DNA from: Mesostigma viride
Taxonomy: Eukaryota > Streptophyta > Mesostigmatophyceae > Mesostigmatales > Mesostigmataceae
Assembly (NCBI GenBank): GCA_009746045.1
Contig: RPFO01000080.1
Span: 4,326,981 to 4,390,980, forward strand
Direction of reading: 5' to 3'
Length of the DNA: 64,000 nt
Every line of letters begins with the position of its first letter. Position 1 is the stretch's first letter. The notes under the pieces are model-generated. The model saw only the letters and a list, made by a program, of their open reading frames with translations. It was not told the DNA's origin and did not search any database. The translations under genes were made by a program, and so were the position numbers. Positions 22,601 to 63,721 of the stretch are shown piece after piece.

Positions 22601-23172
22601 TGTTACGCCGCAATCCTCGGCCGCCACCTCTACCTCTACCTGTCCTGATGCTACCTAGACTAGTAAGGCTGCCTCTAGTTAAACCCCTAGCGAAAGACGA
22701 ACGAGACGATCCAGATCTCAATGCATTTACGTATGTGCTACTGTAATACGCCATAAGCCATTTAACCAAACCCGTTTACTCCAGGAATAGAGGAAGGAAA
22801 CACAACTACACTGCCGTGACCCAAGCTAATATGTGTTAATTCATTTAACACACGCCGAGTGACCACACAAGGAGTGGAACGTGCATAAATGGTCACCAAC
22901 GGTCCAACAGGCTCGGGCCGACTTGGCCCTCGCCTGCAGAAACACAGAAACACAGCCAGGTGCACAGATGCACGCCGGTCCACTACATTCTACCAAAGGA
23001 TAAGGACCACTAATTAAGTATGCGGCGCGGCGCCCAAAGGCACCCAATATACTACAGTACTGTTACGAGGACAATAATGTCCCAGCTAGGACTACACTTA
23101 AACCTAGGAACAACCGAGGCCAAGGACCTAATTTACGTCCGTAACTACAACGAATTGTTACGCGACGTAACA
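22601..23172 (-). repeat. Gypsy 5' LTR
   Basis: 572 bp, intact, flanked on the outside by TSD copy gtagt (23173-23177). An ORF starting MVKWLMAYYSSTYVNALRSG begins inside the LTR and runs through the primer-binding region (22455-22769). The same start occurs in the 3' LTR. Confidence 0.92.
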
Positions 23173-24012
23173 GTAGTTGGTGACAGGTTTCCCTACCCTT
23201 TTGGGAATGTCCTTTGGGCCAGGCCAGGTCAGAATGTGCCGCCCTGGCTGTCCTAGCCGCTGGGGGCCGGCCAGACCAAGGGTGGTGTCGACCTGGCTGG
23301 TGCGGGCAAGGTGTCCTACAAATGCTATCCTACGCTGCCTAATCTCGTCCGAAACACGAGGCATGCCATGATACAAAGACTCTGATGACGGACGCTCGGA
23401 AAAACCTACATTAAGGACCTGCCGGAGCATCCTGTAAACTGTGCCGTCGAGCCGAGCTGCCAGTTTGGGTGGGAGGGTCCACGCCTCGGCGCCATACGTG
23501 AGCACCGTGAGGACGAGGACCTTGAAGAGCATGCGCTTGCGGTGCCCGTCCAGGCCCTTCGAGCGCCAGTAGGGTGTGAGCGAACGGAGCTTGGCCCAGG
23601 CAAGGCCGATGCGGGTGTCCACATCGTCGGCGGTGTCAGGAAGCCAGCTCCCCAACAGCTTGAAGCGGTCGCGGAACGGGACCTCCGTCCCGTCGAGCAG
23701 GCGCGGCAGTGGTGGTTTACTGGATGCCCCTATCACCATCGCCTCAGTTTTGACACTAATCTCCAGCCCCACCGCCCGCGCCTCCAGGCCCAGGCAGTCC
23801 AGCCAGGTCTGAATGTGCTCGGGGCTCTCGATGAGGGTGGTATCATCCGCATAAATCAGGTCGGCAAGGCGGTAACCAGGTCTAACCCCGCCGTGCTCTT
23901 TCACGTTAAGGATTTCCAAGCCTGGCTCGAACCCCTTAAGAGCAGTAGAGCGCACGTGCCCGGCGCATGACGTGATCCACGACAATAATGAACAGGTATG
24001 GGGACAGGACAC
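23173..24012 (-). pseudogene. LINE ORF2, RT catalytic part and C-terminal region
   Basis: Minus strand. Contains the RT box LADLIYADDTTLI (YADD at about 23850), then LEISVKTEAMVIG, and the maturase/thumb-like PYWRSKGLDGHRKRMLF and VLTYGAEAWTL. It ends at the gypsy TSD and resumes at 2205. A frameshift at about 23940-24000 joins it to the upstream RT segment. Confidence 0.85.
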
Positions 24013-24676
24013 AACCTTGCCACACCCCGTGGTGAAGGGGGAATGGTGGAGTGGTGCCCTCCGCAGTCCGCACTACTGCCTGTGAGCCCTCATACAGACG
24101 GCGAATGGCAGCAATAAACGCAGGTGGTACCCGATCCCGAGCTAGGATGGCCCAAAGAGCCTCCCAGAGAACCGTGTCAAAGGCCTTGATATAGTCAACA
24201 AAAATGAAGACCAGCGGCAAACTGTCAGGGGGAAGTCGACGCACCTCCTCCATCAACCGACGCGCAACAAACACCGCCATGACAGTGTTACGACCACGAC
24301 GGAAACCCATCTGAGACTCACCCAGGTGTGGGTCCAGCGCGGCGCGGAGCCTGTGCAGCATCATGCGCATGAAGACCTTCAGCGCGGCGCTCTGGAGGCA
24401 GACACCCCGGTAGTTACCGGGGTCAGCAGCAGAGCCCTTCTTGTACAGCATGACGCGGATGGCCGTCTGCCACTCAGCAGGCGGAGGCTCGTCAGAGAGC
24501 AGGACACGGTTGCAGAACGCCAGCAGAAGATCCCGAACCGCCAGATCAGGGGTCTTCAGCAGCTCAGCAGAAAGGTGGTCGGCACCGACCGCCGCATCGT
24601 ACCGCAGGCGAGCAAGGGCGCCGTCCAATTCCTTCAAAGTGAAGGGGGGGACGACGTCAAGGCAGCCCTCCTGCAA
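23936..24676 (-). pseudogene. LINE ORF2, N-terminal half of reverse transcriptase
   Basis: Has the LINE RT motifs in order: PAEWQTAIRVMLYKKGS, DPGNYRGVCLQSAALKVF, ESQMGFRRGRNT, VFIFVDYIKAFDTV (first catalytic Asp) and HHGVWQGCVLSPYLFII. The frame enters from the upstream segment by a frameshift near 24780 in a G/C homopolymer. Confidence 0.85.
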
Positions 24677-25976
24677 GGCGGGGACTTGGTAGTCCGCGGC
24701 CGAGGAGGGGGGCGCTGGCGGCGGCGGGGGTCCGGCGACCCCGAGGCGGGCGGCCGTCTCGGGGTGAAGCGGCGGGGGGGGGCGCGAGCCCCACCGGTCA
24801 AGGAAACATTGTGGGCCAACCAGCGGTCAAGGCTGACCGGCGCCATGCCGTCCCCCGTGTGCTCCACCGGGGTGCGCTGCCGCCGGCCGCCGAGCCGGTC
24901 GAGGTGGTACCACATGTCCTTGCCCTGGTTGCGAGCCTGGCAGGCCTTGGCATCCGCGATGCACTGGGCCGCCTCCGCGTCCTGAGCGTGCTCGTAGGCC
25001 TCCACAAGGGCGGCCTTGAGCAATGGTTTCTGCAGCGGGTCCCGGTTACGCTTGAGGCGGTGCCGGGCGGCCAAGACCTTGGGGTCCAGGCGGTAGAGCG
25101 GGCCGGGGCGGCGGCGGGGCATGACCGGCAGGTGCCGGGCCGCCAGCAACGGGGCACGGGCCGCAAAGCCCGCAAAAATGACTGCGTTGGGGGCACCATT
25201 GTCCAGCTCGTCGACGTCCGCCCGGGCGTCCAGGGCCGACAGGTACTCCCGACGGCACCGGTTCCGCTCGTGCTCGGCGTCCGTCCAGTCCTCAGGATCC
25301 CCCTTGACCGGACGTAGAGCAGACCAGTCAGGGCGGACCACTGGGGCGCGGCGCGCGGGGACGTGGAACCGGAGCCGAAGGGTCGCGCGCACCAACCGGT
25401 GGTCAGAGCACACCGTCGGCGTGTCAAACACTCGGGTGTCCAGGACCGAGGTGCACCTGGACTGCCGTACCACCACGTAGTCCAAACAGGCCTGACGGCC
25501 GTTAGGGCCACGAAAAGTGACCAAGTCCTGTGAGGGACGTTGGAAGTGGCAGTTGACAGCAACCATCCCGCTATCCCGCAAAAAGGCAGAAAACAGGGGA
25601 GTGTTGTCGTTAGCAGTAGTGTCAGCAGGCGCAAAGCGGCTGCCAGCAGTGCCCACGGGGAGCGTGGCATTGGCGTCGAGCAGCATAACCAAAAAGTGGC
25701 GGGCCGGGGTGACCCTCTCAAGGTCATGCAAGGATTCGAAGAACTCCTCACGGGCCGACTCAGGTAGACCACTGTCGGTGGGGTGCGTAGCCCACCCCCA
25801 CCGGCCGTGAGGTGGTGTTTAGACCGATCCTCGACAGAGGTGAAATGTGCTACCATAAGGCGTGGGGTTAGAAACTTAAGCGTGCTGAGGCTAGCAACTG
25901 CCAGCGGCGAACACAAAAGACCAACACCACCTTGGCCAGACGTACCGCTGCCAGCGAAGTGAAAACCGCCAGCCAC
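24634..25976 (-). pseudogene. LINE ORF2, APE-type endonuclease and linker
   Basis: Two overlapping frames. 25740-25976 holds the endonuclease N-terminal part (FAGSGTSGQGGVGLL, LMVAHFTSVEDRS). 24634-25731 holds its C-terminal part: LVMLLDANATLPVG, ACLDYVVVRQS and the SDHRLVRATLRL box, followed by a basic linker. This enzyme nicks the target DNA for target-primed reverse transcription. The start of the domain (metal-binding Glu) lies at or beyond the 5' truncation. Confidence 0.78.
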
Positions 25977-26074
25977 CCGCCAAGCGAGCAGTGCTCACCG
26001 CCAGGCCAAGTGGCACCCGACCGTGCGGCGGTGTTCCTGGACGCCTAATATAGATACACGATGCTCAATGGGGA

Positions 26075-27054
26075 CGCAGTTACGCGTCTATATGAATTAA
26101 TTAATAGTAGGGGACTTGAATAAAGTCTCGAATAGTAGGGGCTTGGCCCCTACCGGGTCTACTTGTATTTATAATTAAAACTACCAATGCGGACGGTGTA
26201 CGAGTACCGAGTACTACTCAGGCTAAAAAAAGTCGGCGAGTACGAGTACCGAGTACTACTCGGGCTAAAAAAAGTCGGCGAGTACGCCGAGTACCGAGTA
26301 CTACTCGGGCTCCAAAAAAATGGCGAGTACCGAGTAGTGAGTAGTACTCACTACTCGGTACTCGCCTTTTCTACTCGTGGACTTAGTACTCGTGGACCCA
26401 ACCCTAAAAAAAACCATATCGGCCCGGCGCCCTACCTACCTACACTTTAAGATAACGGTTTTTGAGGCTCTGTAACTTCTAACCTAGAGACCCCCTGGGG
26501 TTGCGACCAGTGGCAAACATGCTTGTTTTTGAGATCTACTCGAATCCAGCGTCGTGTAAATTTTCTTGTTTTTGGACACCCCCCTGGACACCCGCGTGAT
26601 CCTTCTGGGATAGAAGCGGTCGGGCTACAGTACAGTATGGCGGTCCTGCGGGGCCTACAGTACTGTAGTGGGGAAGGCCCCACCCTTGCCTACAGTAGCT
26701 AATCAACGTGGGCATGTTTACGCTCAGTTTGGTTTGCATAACGCACTCCAAATGCAACCATACAAAAAAAAGACAACAACAACAACAACAGAGAACCATG
26801 TAATAATGCCGAAGCTACGTTCGATGAGTCAATGGCAGGAAAATGGGAGCGCACTGGTTTTCTAGCTCATGGCAAAATGGATAAGTGTCTGGATGCAGGC
26901 ACTTTTCAGGTTCAATGACATTAACCAGTTTATGCATTTTACGGCTCAGTGAGAGCTAGCTCTGCAATACGGATACTCGCCTAACTCTGGCGCCTTAACT
27001 TCACTCAGCCTCATCTCTGCTCGGTACTGAGCTCTAAACGGGCCCGACGCAGCG
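26075..27054. other. Spacer and probable promoter region of NEK copy B
   Basis: No gene seen. Contains the right LINE TSD (26075-26087), tandem copies of a gagtacgagtaccgagtactac motif at about 26199-26345, a perfect hairpin (26322-26366) and unique sequence up to the NEK ATG. Confidence 0.5.
26322..26366. repeat. Perfect 21-bp inverted repeat, 3-base loop
   Basis: Arms 26322-26342 (starts ggcgagtaccgag) and 26346-26366 are exact reverse complements around agt. It caps a series of direct repeats of the same motif. Confidence 0.9.
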
Positions 27055-40208
<13,154 letters not shown>

Positions 40209-40531
40209 TAGCATACCAAGAAAATGCTATTGTAGTGTTCAGCCATGGATTCGCGTTCCATTTCCATCCCACTGAGGAGTTGTGCTCACGTGACGCAGTC
40301 TACGCGTAAATTAATGGATGGGTGTGACTAAATTATTGGATGGGTGTGACTTGCCTTAGTGAATGTTAATAATTGATTTTTATTTCTAACATTCATGCTA
40401 TAAAGAATTGTGCCTTGTGGTCAGCTTCCAATATGGCACAGATGTCTACCCAGACAAGCTCATAGGCGGCTTCGCTAGAGTCAATTAATTAGACTCGTGC
40501 TCCCGTTGGGGAGTCACGGAGCATTAACCCC

Positions 40532-40670
40532 GATGGATGGATGGATGGATGGATGGATGGATGGATGGATGGATGGATGGATGGATGGATGGATGGATGG
40601 ATGGATGGATGGATGGATGGATGGATGGATGGATGGATGGATGGATGGATGGATGGATGGATGGATGGAT
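40532..40670. repeat. (GATG)n microsatellite
   Basis: About 34 units starting 7 bases after the end of segmental copy B. It is absent beside copy A. Confidence 0.95.
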
Positions 40671-40714
40671 CGTGGATGGATGGGTGCAAACAGTCCTACC
40701 GGTCTAATATATCT

Positions 40715-41342
40715 TATAAAAATATAATTACTTACAGCAGAGTGAAATCACTAAAACCTAAGCAAACGCCCAGCTATAAACCTATATACAGAGCCATGTC
40801 AAAGCTCTATACTACGATAAGACCAATGGAAACGCCTAACGGGAGGAGCCTAGTAGCCCTGCTGGACCGCAAAATCAGCCCGCGTACGGCGGAGTATGAT
40901 GTCAGCCATGGCCCGAGTCAGCGCCACCGACAAGCGCTGACGCCAATTGTATGACGTCCAGGTCCGCGCCGACCATGGGCCCGCTGGCCCTCCAGGTCCA
41001 GCCGGTCCTCCCGGAGCCGGCAACACTCCTTGAAGAAGGCGGAGGTCAGGGGCCCCATGGCCCCAAACTCCTCCAGGACAAAGGGCACCACACGATGGTG
41101 CCCGACGTCGCCGTAGGCCAGGAGCTTGGCCCGCTCCGCCCGGTCCGCCGTGTAACCTGCCGTGAGGGAGGCCCCAGCCACGTGGCTAAGAGCCAAGGGC
41201 CGCGCCACCGAAACGTCAATAAGCAGATGCCGGCCACCCCCCTCAAAGTCCAGCACCACGATGTCAGGCCGGTGGTTGGGGGAATAATAGGCAGCGCCAT
41301 CCGCATCCTTAAACCGGATGTTCGCGTGGGGGAAAACCGACC
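40715..41342 (-). mobile_element. 5'-truncated LINE fragment (ORF2 C-terminus)
   Basis: 628 bases flanked by 13-bp TSDs gtctaatatatct (40702-40714 and 41343-41355). The minus strand encodes HRPDIVVLDFEGGGRHLLID, then VVPFVLEEFGAMGPL, a pattern I know from the C-terminal region of algal and fungal LINE-like ORF2 proteins. It is not the C-terminus of the LINE at 1887-26074, so it is a different family. Confidence 0.7.
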
Positions 41343-41387
41343 GTCTAATATATCTACATCAGCTACCTACAACATCTATCTAAACAA

Positions 41388-41746
41388 GGTTCCAGCTGTG
41401 TTCAGCCCGTCTCACGTTTCGAGACTGAACAAGTCTCGAGTGGACATGTGTGTAGTACTCCTACACACACAGATCTCGAATGATTTATCTAGTACCAAAT
41501 CCGAAAGGCTTGCATCACTCCCCGGAAAGGAGAACTTTTGCGGATGACTGTAGGTGTCAGTTGGTGATGCCTTAGGATCAGGAGACGTCCGTCCTATAGT
41601 CAGCAAAAGTTTGTGCGAGAGCTAGGTCCCCAGTTCGATTCCGGCCTGGATTCATTTGCAGATCGCGTTTTCCGCGGACCGGCACTGAACGCAAATGGTT
41701 TTCACCTTTGCGGCGTGCCAAATCAGAATCTAAACAACATCACTAA
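41388..41746. mobile_element. Candidate non-autonomous (SINE-like) insertion
   Basis: About 360 bases lie between 21-base direct repeats at 41367-41387 and 41747-41767 (both containing acaacatctatctaaac). Inside, agttcgattcc (41637-41647) fits a pol III B box, and nearby bases resemble a degenerate tRNA. The B box is far from the start, so a classical tRNA-SINE layout is not proven. Confidence 0.4.
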
Positions 41747-41769
41747 CTACAACATCTATCTAAACAACA

Positions 41770-42180
41770 TCACGCTGCCCTAGGGGAGCTGTCTGGCGTG
41801 CCTCCCGCGCTAGAGTCAATGGAATGGCTATAAGCTAACATGAGCATTGCCAGCTGTTTTTCTTGGCAAACCACCGGCCCTAGTTGGATATCACCTGCCC
41901 ACGAAATCGAAGAGCTAGTTTCAATGGCATGTAGCAAAAAAGGCTTGGTGATGTTTCCCATGCAATCTCCCCCCGCGCGCCTGCAAATCATCCCACTCCT
42001 ACAAGTCAAGAGCTCATCCATCTTACTCTGCCCACTGGACACAAGCAGTGCTGTGCGGCCATCCGGACCAGCAGGGGTGAAAGCCTGGAGCAGTACCGAT
42101 GAATGCCGCACAATATCAAGGAGACAGATATATTCATTCCATTGGAACCCGCCCGTCAGAACTGGCCATTGCAACGCCAT
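41770..42180 (-). CDS. Hypothetical ORF, 136 aa
   Basis: ATG at 42180, no frame breaks, starting MALQWPVLTGGFQWNEYICL and ending in a stop at 41770. Composition is protein-like, but I recognise no domain and see no splice sites. It lies between the two convergent genes among small mobile elements and may be chance or a decayed element ORF. Confidence 0.25.
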   Translation of the reverse strand: MALQWPVLTGGFQWNEYICLLDIVRHSSVLLQAFTPAGPDGRTALLVSSGQSKMDELLTCRSGMICRRAGGDCMGNITKPFLLHAIETSSSISWAGDIQLGPVVCQEKQLAMLMLAYSHSIDSSAGGTPDSSPRAA

Positions 42181-42229
42181 GGTCCGAAAAGAATAAGTGG
42201 AGCCCTCAGCTCAATCAAAGTCCAGTAAT

Positions 42230-42712
42230 GATCAAGGAGACAACCAGTGCAGGCCAGAAATCGGGAGAATCCGGACCATGGTAGCTCGAGCCTGCCGTTA
42301 TCTTGTCCGCGTTTTCGAGTCGTTCAGGATGATGAATATGAATGGAGATGGAAATGTGTAGCCTTGTGCATTGAAATTATGGCTGGCTTACGTGTAGAGC
42401 GACTAGATGACCTAGACGGTGGGGCCGGAAACAACTTGCTTGATCAGGGCGTGTGTTTCGAGCCTAACTGGCCGGGAGTGTCTAGTGGTGAGCATTATTG
42501 CTGCGATCGCTCTCCCACCATTTACGAGGAAATACCCGCAAATGGAAAACCACTGAAAAGGTCTAGCTAGCCAGTCATTACGTTAGCCCCAAAAGTCCAG
42601 TAATGATGAACATATACATTTGGCCATCAAGATAACGGCAGGCTCGAGCTCACATGGTCCGGATTCTCCCAATTTCTGGCCTTCGCTGGTTGTACGTCTC
42701 CTTGCTATACAG
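42230..42712. mobile_element. Inverted-repeat (MITE/foldback-like) element
   Basis: About 70-bp inverted arms at 42233-42303 and 42640-42706 share the core gggagaatccggaccatg and gagctcgagcctgccgtta. About 335 bases lie between them. Parts of the same arm recur singly at about 660-700, 39475-39510, 53460-53500 and 55556-55596. TSDs were not resolved. Confidence 0.6.
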
Positions 42713-42981
42713 TTGGCCATCTCGTTGATGTACAGTGGCTTTCGCCTATCCACAGCGTAAGTGATTCATTCAAGGAGGTGCCTTGGTCGGCTTGAGTCCT
42801 CTTCTCCCCTACAGTTAAATCGGATCCGTGGCCCCCATAGGTCAGAAGGTCATGATGCTCCTCGTCTGCGCTGATGTTGCAAAGCGGAACGAACCCCGAA
42901 ACTCGTCGTTCTAAACCCCCATGGGTACCCAATCAATGTGGGCCTGTTTCCTTCTATTGGTCACCACCGATTCCTCATCTC

Positions 42982-60320
<17,339 letters not shown>

Positions 60321-61049
60321 GTCAATGGCAAGTCTAGTCTACGCTCTGATATCAATAAACATACTGCCCATCGCTACAAGCCCAAGGACAACAGGCTGCT
60401 GGGCTTTGTACTGCTATCGACTGGATATACCATGTACCAAGTTCATTATCTGATTATCAAGGTGCAATTGCACAAAAATACTACACAACCCGTCTGGCCT
60501 GATGTTTCTACTGGTTTATGACTTTTCACACAGAGTTAAAAGTCACCGACATTACAAGGCAGGATATGCAATTTTATCCTTTGCCGGCTCGGAAATCGGA
60601 ATGCGCGTTTACCCTCGTGGCAGCAACCGCACTTGGGCAGTTGGCACGAAAAATATGGTTGCAGCCTGGTTGCAGCCCTGTTGCAGCATGCTGCGACGTT
60701 CTGGGCGAAATTTAAGAATCGTTACAAATGGTTGAGGTTGAGTTGAGTTGAGTTGAGTTCATTCCCGCGCCGGTTGAATGGTTGAGGATGCTCACTTCAT
60801 TGCTCGCGCTGACCGGGATCTTTGTCCGTTTTTTAAAGCGTGCGCTAGTTTAACCGAATGATGGGGGCATGCATCGTAAGATACTACAAGTTGCCGCGGA
60901 GTTGCAGGACGTTTTGCAGCTTTTGCGCCTGTCGTTGCAGGGCGCAGGCTTGGACCGCGCATTTTTCTTCAGTAGTGGGAGGTAACATGGGTACTTTTTG
61001 CTGACCCCGCGGGCCCGGAGGCTCACTCCAGCAACTGGCACGTAGCGAA

Positions 61050-61080
61050 AGGGGTCATCGAGAACCTTTCGATGACCCCT
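61050..61080. repeat. 12-bp perfect hairpin
   Basis: aggggtcatcga and tcgatgacccct with a 7-base loop. Confidence 0.85.
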
Positions 61081-61556
61081 TCAACTGGCGATGTCAGCAA
61101 GATGCCCTTGGCGGGCAAACCTTGGTGGGTTGCAGATTGGAAACCTTGATGGGCAGCAGATTTGGAAACGGCCGAGGGCATACGTACGTGCCCTTCTGAT
61201 GAGCGGCATGCCGCCACGTGCCGGAGGCATGCGAGAGATGCATTTCATGAGGTCATACACCTGATACACAGGTCGTAAATTTTTTTGTGACCGTTCGTAC
61301 AACCGCGAGTGCTGGATTTAGTGGCCGCCTGGCCGGTCAGTCAGTGGACTGAGTGCATTCACGTGTAACCATGTGCTGGGAACTATTGAACCTATCTTAC
61401 GTCGTACCGCATAGGCGCATATTTGTTCACGCGCGGAGTTCGTGGCACTTCCTGCACTACAACTTCAGACAACTTTAGACTACTGTACGGTCGGCCGTTT
61501 CCAAATGTCTGCTGAAGCTATTGCTGCCCATGGGGGAGGTATTTTTCCAGACTCAT

Positions 61557-61580
61557 GAGTCTGGATGCGCATCCAGACTC
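61557..61580. promoter_or_regulatory. Perfect 24-bp palindrome overlapping an 18-bp palindrome
   Basis: Half-site gagtctggatgc followed by its exact reverse complement. An 18-bp palindrome (ccagactca and its inverse) at 61547-61564 overlaps it, so ccagactc/gagtctgg occurs three times. Binding function is inferred only from symmetry. Confidence 0.5.
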
Positions 61581-61746
61581 ACCCGAGCCTAGTGGCGCGG
61601 TACTCCAAGCAGGTCCGTAGCAGGTCCGTAGCCTCCATACAAGGCTCGCCTGTCGGCCGCTGGGCCTGCGGGCGCGTAAATTACTGTAGTTAGGCGCCGT
61701 AAGTGCAGCCATGGCGGGAGAAACATTCCGGAAATTGACGGGGGCG

Positions 61747-63431
61747 GCATGGACATTTACCTAAACGTAGATCGACGTTTCAATATCTTGTTGCTAAGCA
61801 TGCAAGTTATCATTAATTGCAATTCGATAGATAAGGCATTTCATAATGGATTTTCTCCAGAGCTTGACAGTGTTTGTCGTGGACGACTGGTCCAATCCAG
61901 TAAATCAAGGGTCGGCATTACTATCGATTGTTCCTTTGGATTGCTGCATTTGCCAATTGAGCTTCACTTCGAAGAGTGATATTGCCTTGTTATGTTGCCA
62001 GGCGAGTTACCGTCGACTGTGCTCGTCATCACCTTGCAACAGTAGTAAGTACATGCATCTGGCGAGCGGGGTTGCTGGTGCTCTTTTCTTTCCTGCGAGC
62101 TGTCTTGGTTCTTCTGCGTTGTGCATTGTTTCTCGATGCATGTAGGAGCGCGCATACAAGCAGGCTTGCTTTCTTTGGGTCAGGTCCCGATGGTGCGTTG
62201 TCGATCGAGGGAGCCCGTCAAGCAGGCGTGCTGGTTGCTTATTATTATGATGATTTTAAACTTGTCTGATTCCCACCATATGTTCAGCTAGACTATGGCC
62301 ACGTTTGGTGCCATGATGCTACAGTTTTACCGATGGCAGCCATATTTTCCGCTTGCGTCAAGCGTTGGAATGCACAACCTCTCCATTTTTATCCCGCCCG
62401 GCATGTCAGTCTCGGAACTCCAGGTAAGAAACCCTTCATGGCTTATTCATACTTGCTGATTGGGCCAACGTATGTGCTTCTATCGCCAGCCGCGCTTCTC
62501 CTTACACCTTATTTTGTTTGACTGCAAGGGCCCTGCCTGATGCCTTGGCGTTGGCGGTGGTCGTTGTGGATGTCAAGCACGTGGTCAGAAAGACGGTATC
62601 GCGGTATGGCATTGGTAAAACTTCTATAATTCAGTGTAGGTAAAGAAAGCTCTTGCCAGCATCCTAGGCACCATAGCAGTAGTATTGTCAGTACGGTTCC
62701 TGTGCTTGCTCGACAGGATTAGTCGTGTAGCCTTTTTTTTTTTCTCATGAAGGCTATGGTTGGCAGTGGTACCATTACATGTTGCCTGCATGCAATTGTT
62801 CTAGGCTCGATACGTGTCCATGGTAGGTGATTAGGATAAGGGTGCTAGAATTTCTTCTAAGAGACCGGAAGTCCTGTTGAGATCAAGGTTGGGAGAATAA
62901 GTAGGCGACTGGTGTTGTCACATTGGTTTCTCTATGCTAATATGAATCGGGTTGTGGTGTTGGGATGCTGCATGTTGCCACCGGAGGAAGGCAGGATTCA
63001 TGCTTCAAAAAGAAACTATTGTAGCAAACTATAGCAAACTATATCATAGCAAAGTATTATAGCAGCAGCCAGCAGGTAATACCTAGCATCGGTCCTTAGG
63101 TAAGCGAACTTCTTGCATATTGCATCCTGTCTTTCCTTGCTTCCAGGCTTGCTTCGTTACTTTGGGTTTGCTGGCTGGCCGGCTTGCTGGCTGGCTTGTA
63201 TTGCTTGTTCATGCCCACACGTACACATTTGCATATTTACGTACACACATGTCCATACGCACACACACAGTGCTATCCACACACAATACCGCGCTTGTGC
63301 CACTACACCAGAGCAACCAACCAATGTAACAAGCTGCCATATCCCATATCGTCATGGCTTCCCACCCTACGCAGCTGTTAGTTGCACCGCAGGACAGTGT
63401 CTCCTAACACCATGGGTTGTCATGCCAAATC
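61747..63431. other. Region with unresolved exon candidates, + strand
   Basis: Short open stretches end at good donors: 61987-62044 (then gtaagt) and 62288-62423 (then gtaagaa). A segment at 62528-62606 reads ALPDALALAVVVVDVKHVV. I could not join them in one frame, so no gene model is given. Otherwise no feature was seen. Confidence 0.25.
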
Positions 63432-63711
63432 GCTGTCATGGCTGTCATGGCTGTCATGGCTGTCATGGCTGTCATGGCTGTCATGGCTGTCATGGCTGTC
63501 ATGGCTGTCATGGCTGTCATGGCTGTCATGGCTGTCATGGCTGTCATGGCTGTCATGGCTGTCATGGCTGTCATGGCTGTCATGGCTGTCATGGCTGTCA
63601 TGGCTGTCATGGCTGTCATGGCTGTCATGGCTGTCATGGCTGTCATGGCTGTCATGGCTGTCATGGCTGTCATGGCTCTCATGGCTGTCATGGCTGTCAT
63701 GGCTGTCATCG
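63432..63711. repeat. 9-bp satellite (gctgtcatg)n
   Basis: About 31 near-perfect units. ORFs over it on both strands are artefacts. Confidence 0.95.
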
Positions 63712-63721
63712 CCGTTGCCAG

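Larger units (their letters stand above)
2206..23172 (-). mobile_element. Ty3/gypsy chromovirus-like LTR retrotransposon with two nested insertions
   Basis: The 572-bp LTRs (TGTTACGCC...GACGTAACA on the plus strand) lie at 2206-2758 plus 4760-4778 (3' LTR, split) and 22601-23172 (5' LTR). They differ at about four sites. The TSD gtagt is at 2201-2205 and 23173-23177. Reading 5' to 3' on the minus strand: 5' LTR, leader with a copia insertion, a small ORF, gag, protease-RT-RNase H, integrase, chromodomain, a long extra ORF, polypurine tract, 3' LTR. Net length without insertions is about 10.8 kb. High LTR identity says it is young. Confidence 0.93.
1887..26074 (-). mobile_element. 5'-truncated LINE, interrupted by a gypsy element
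   Basis: A non-LTR retrotransposon on the minus strand. Flanking 13-bp TSDs ggggacgcagtta are at 1874-1886 and 26075-26087. Its 3' tail is a short A/T repeat (aattt)n at about 1887-1909, and its 5' end at 26074 is inside the endonuclease region or just upstream. Removing the gypsy insertion (20,967 bp plus a 5-bp TSD) leaves about 3.2 kb, so it is 5'-truncated. The ORF2 reading frame runs straight across the gypsy insertion point: VGKPVTNY on the right side continues as VQMLLDDLVV on the left side, which proves the nesting order. Confidence 0.88.
60321..61746. other. Upstream region of the monooxygenase gene
   Basis: No convincing gene. Contains (gttga)n at about 60730-60757, a hairpin at 61050-61080, short tandem repeats at 61104-61160 and nested palindromes at 61547-61580. 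The monooxygenase promoter should lie near 60321-60900. Confidence 0.5.

Noticed and set aside
41590-41660. tRNA gene
   Set aside because: A good B box is present, but the T-stem has mismatches and no acceptor stem or cloverleaf could be built; treated as a tRNA-like part of a SINE candidate.
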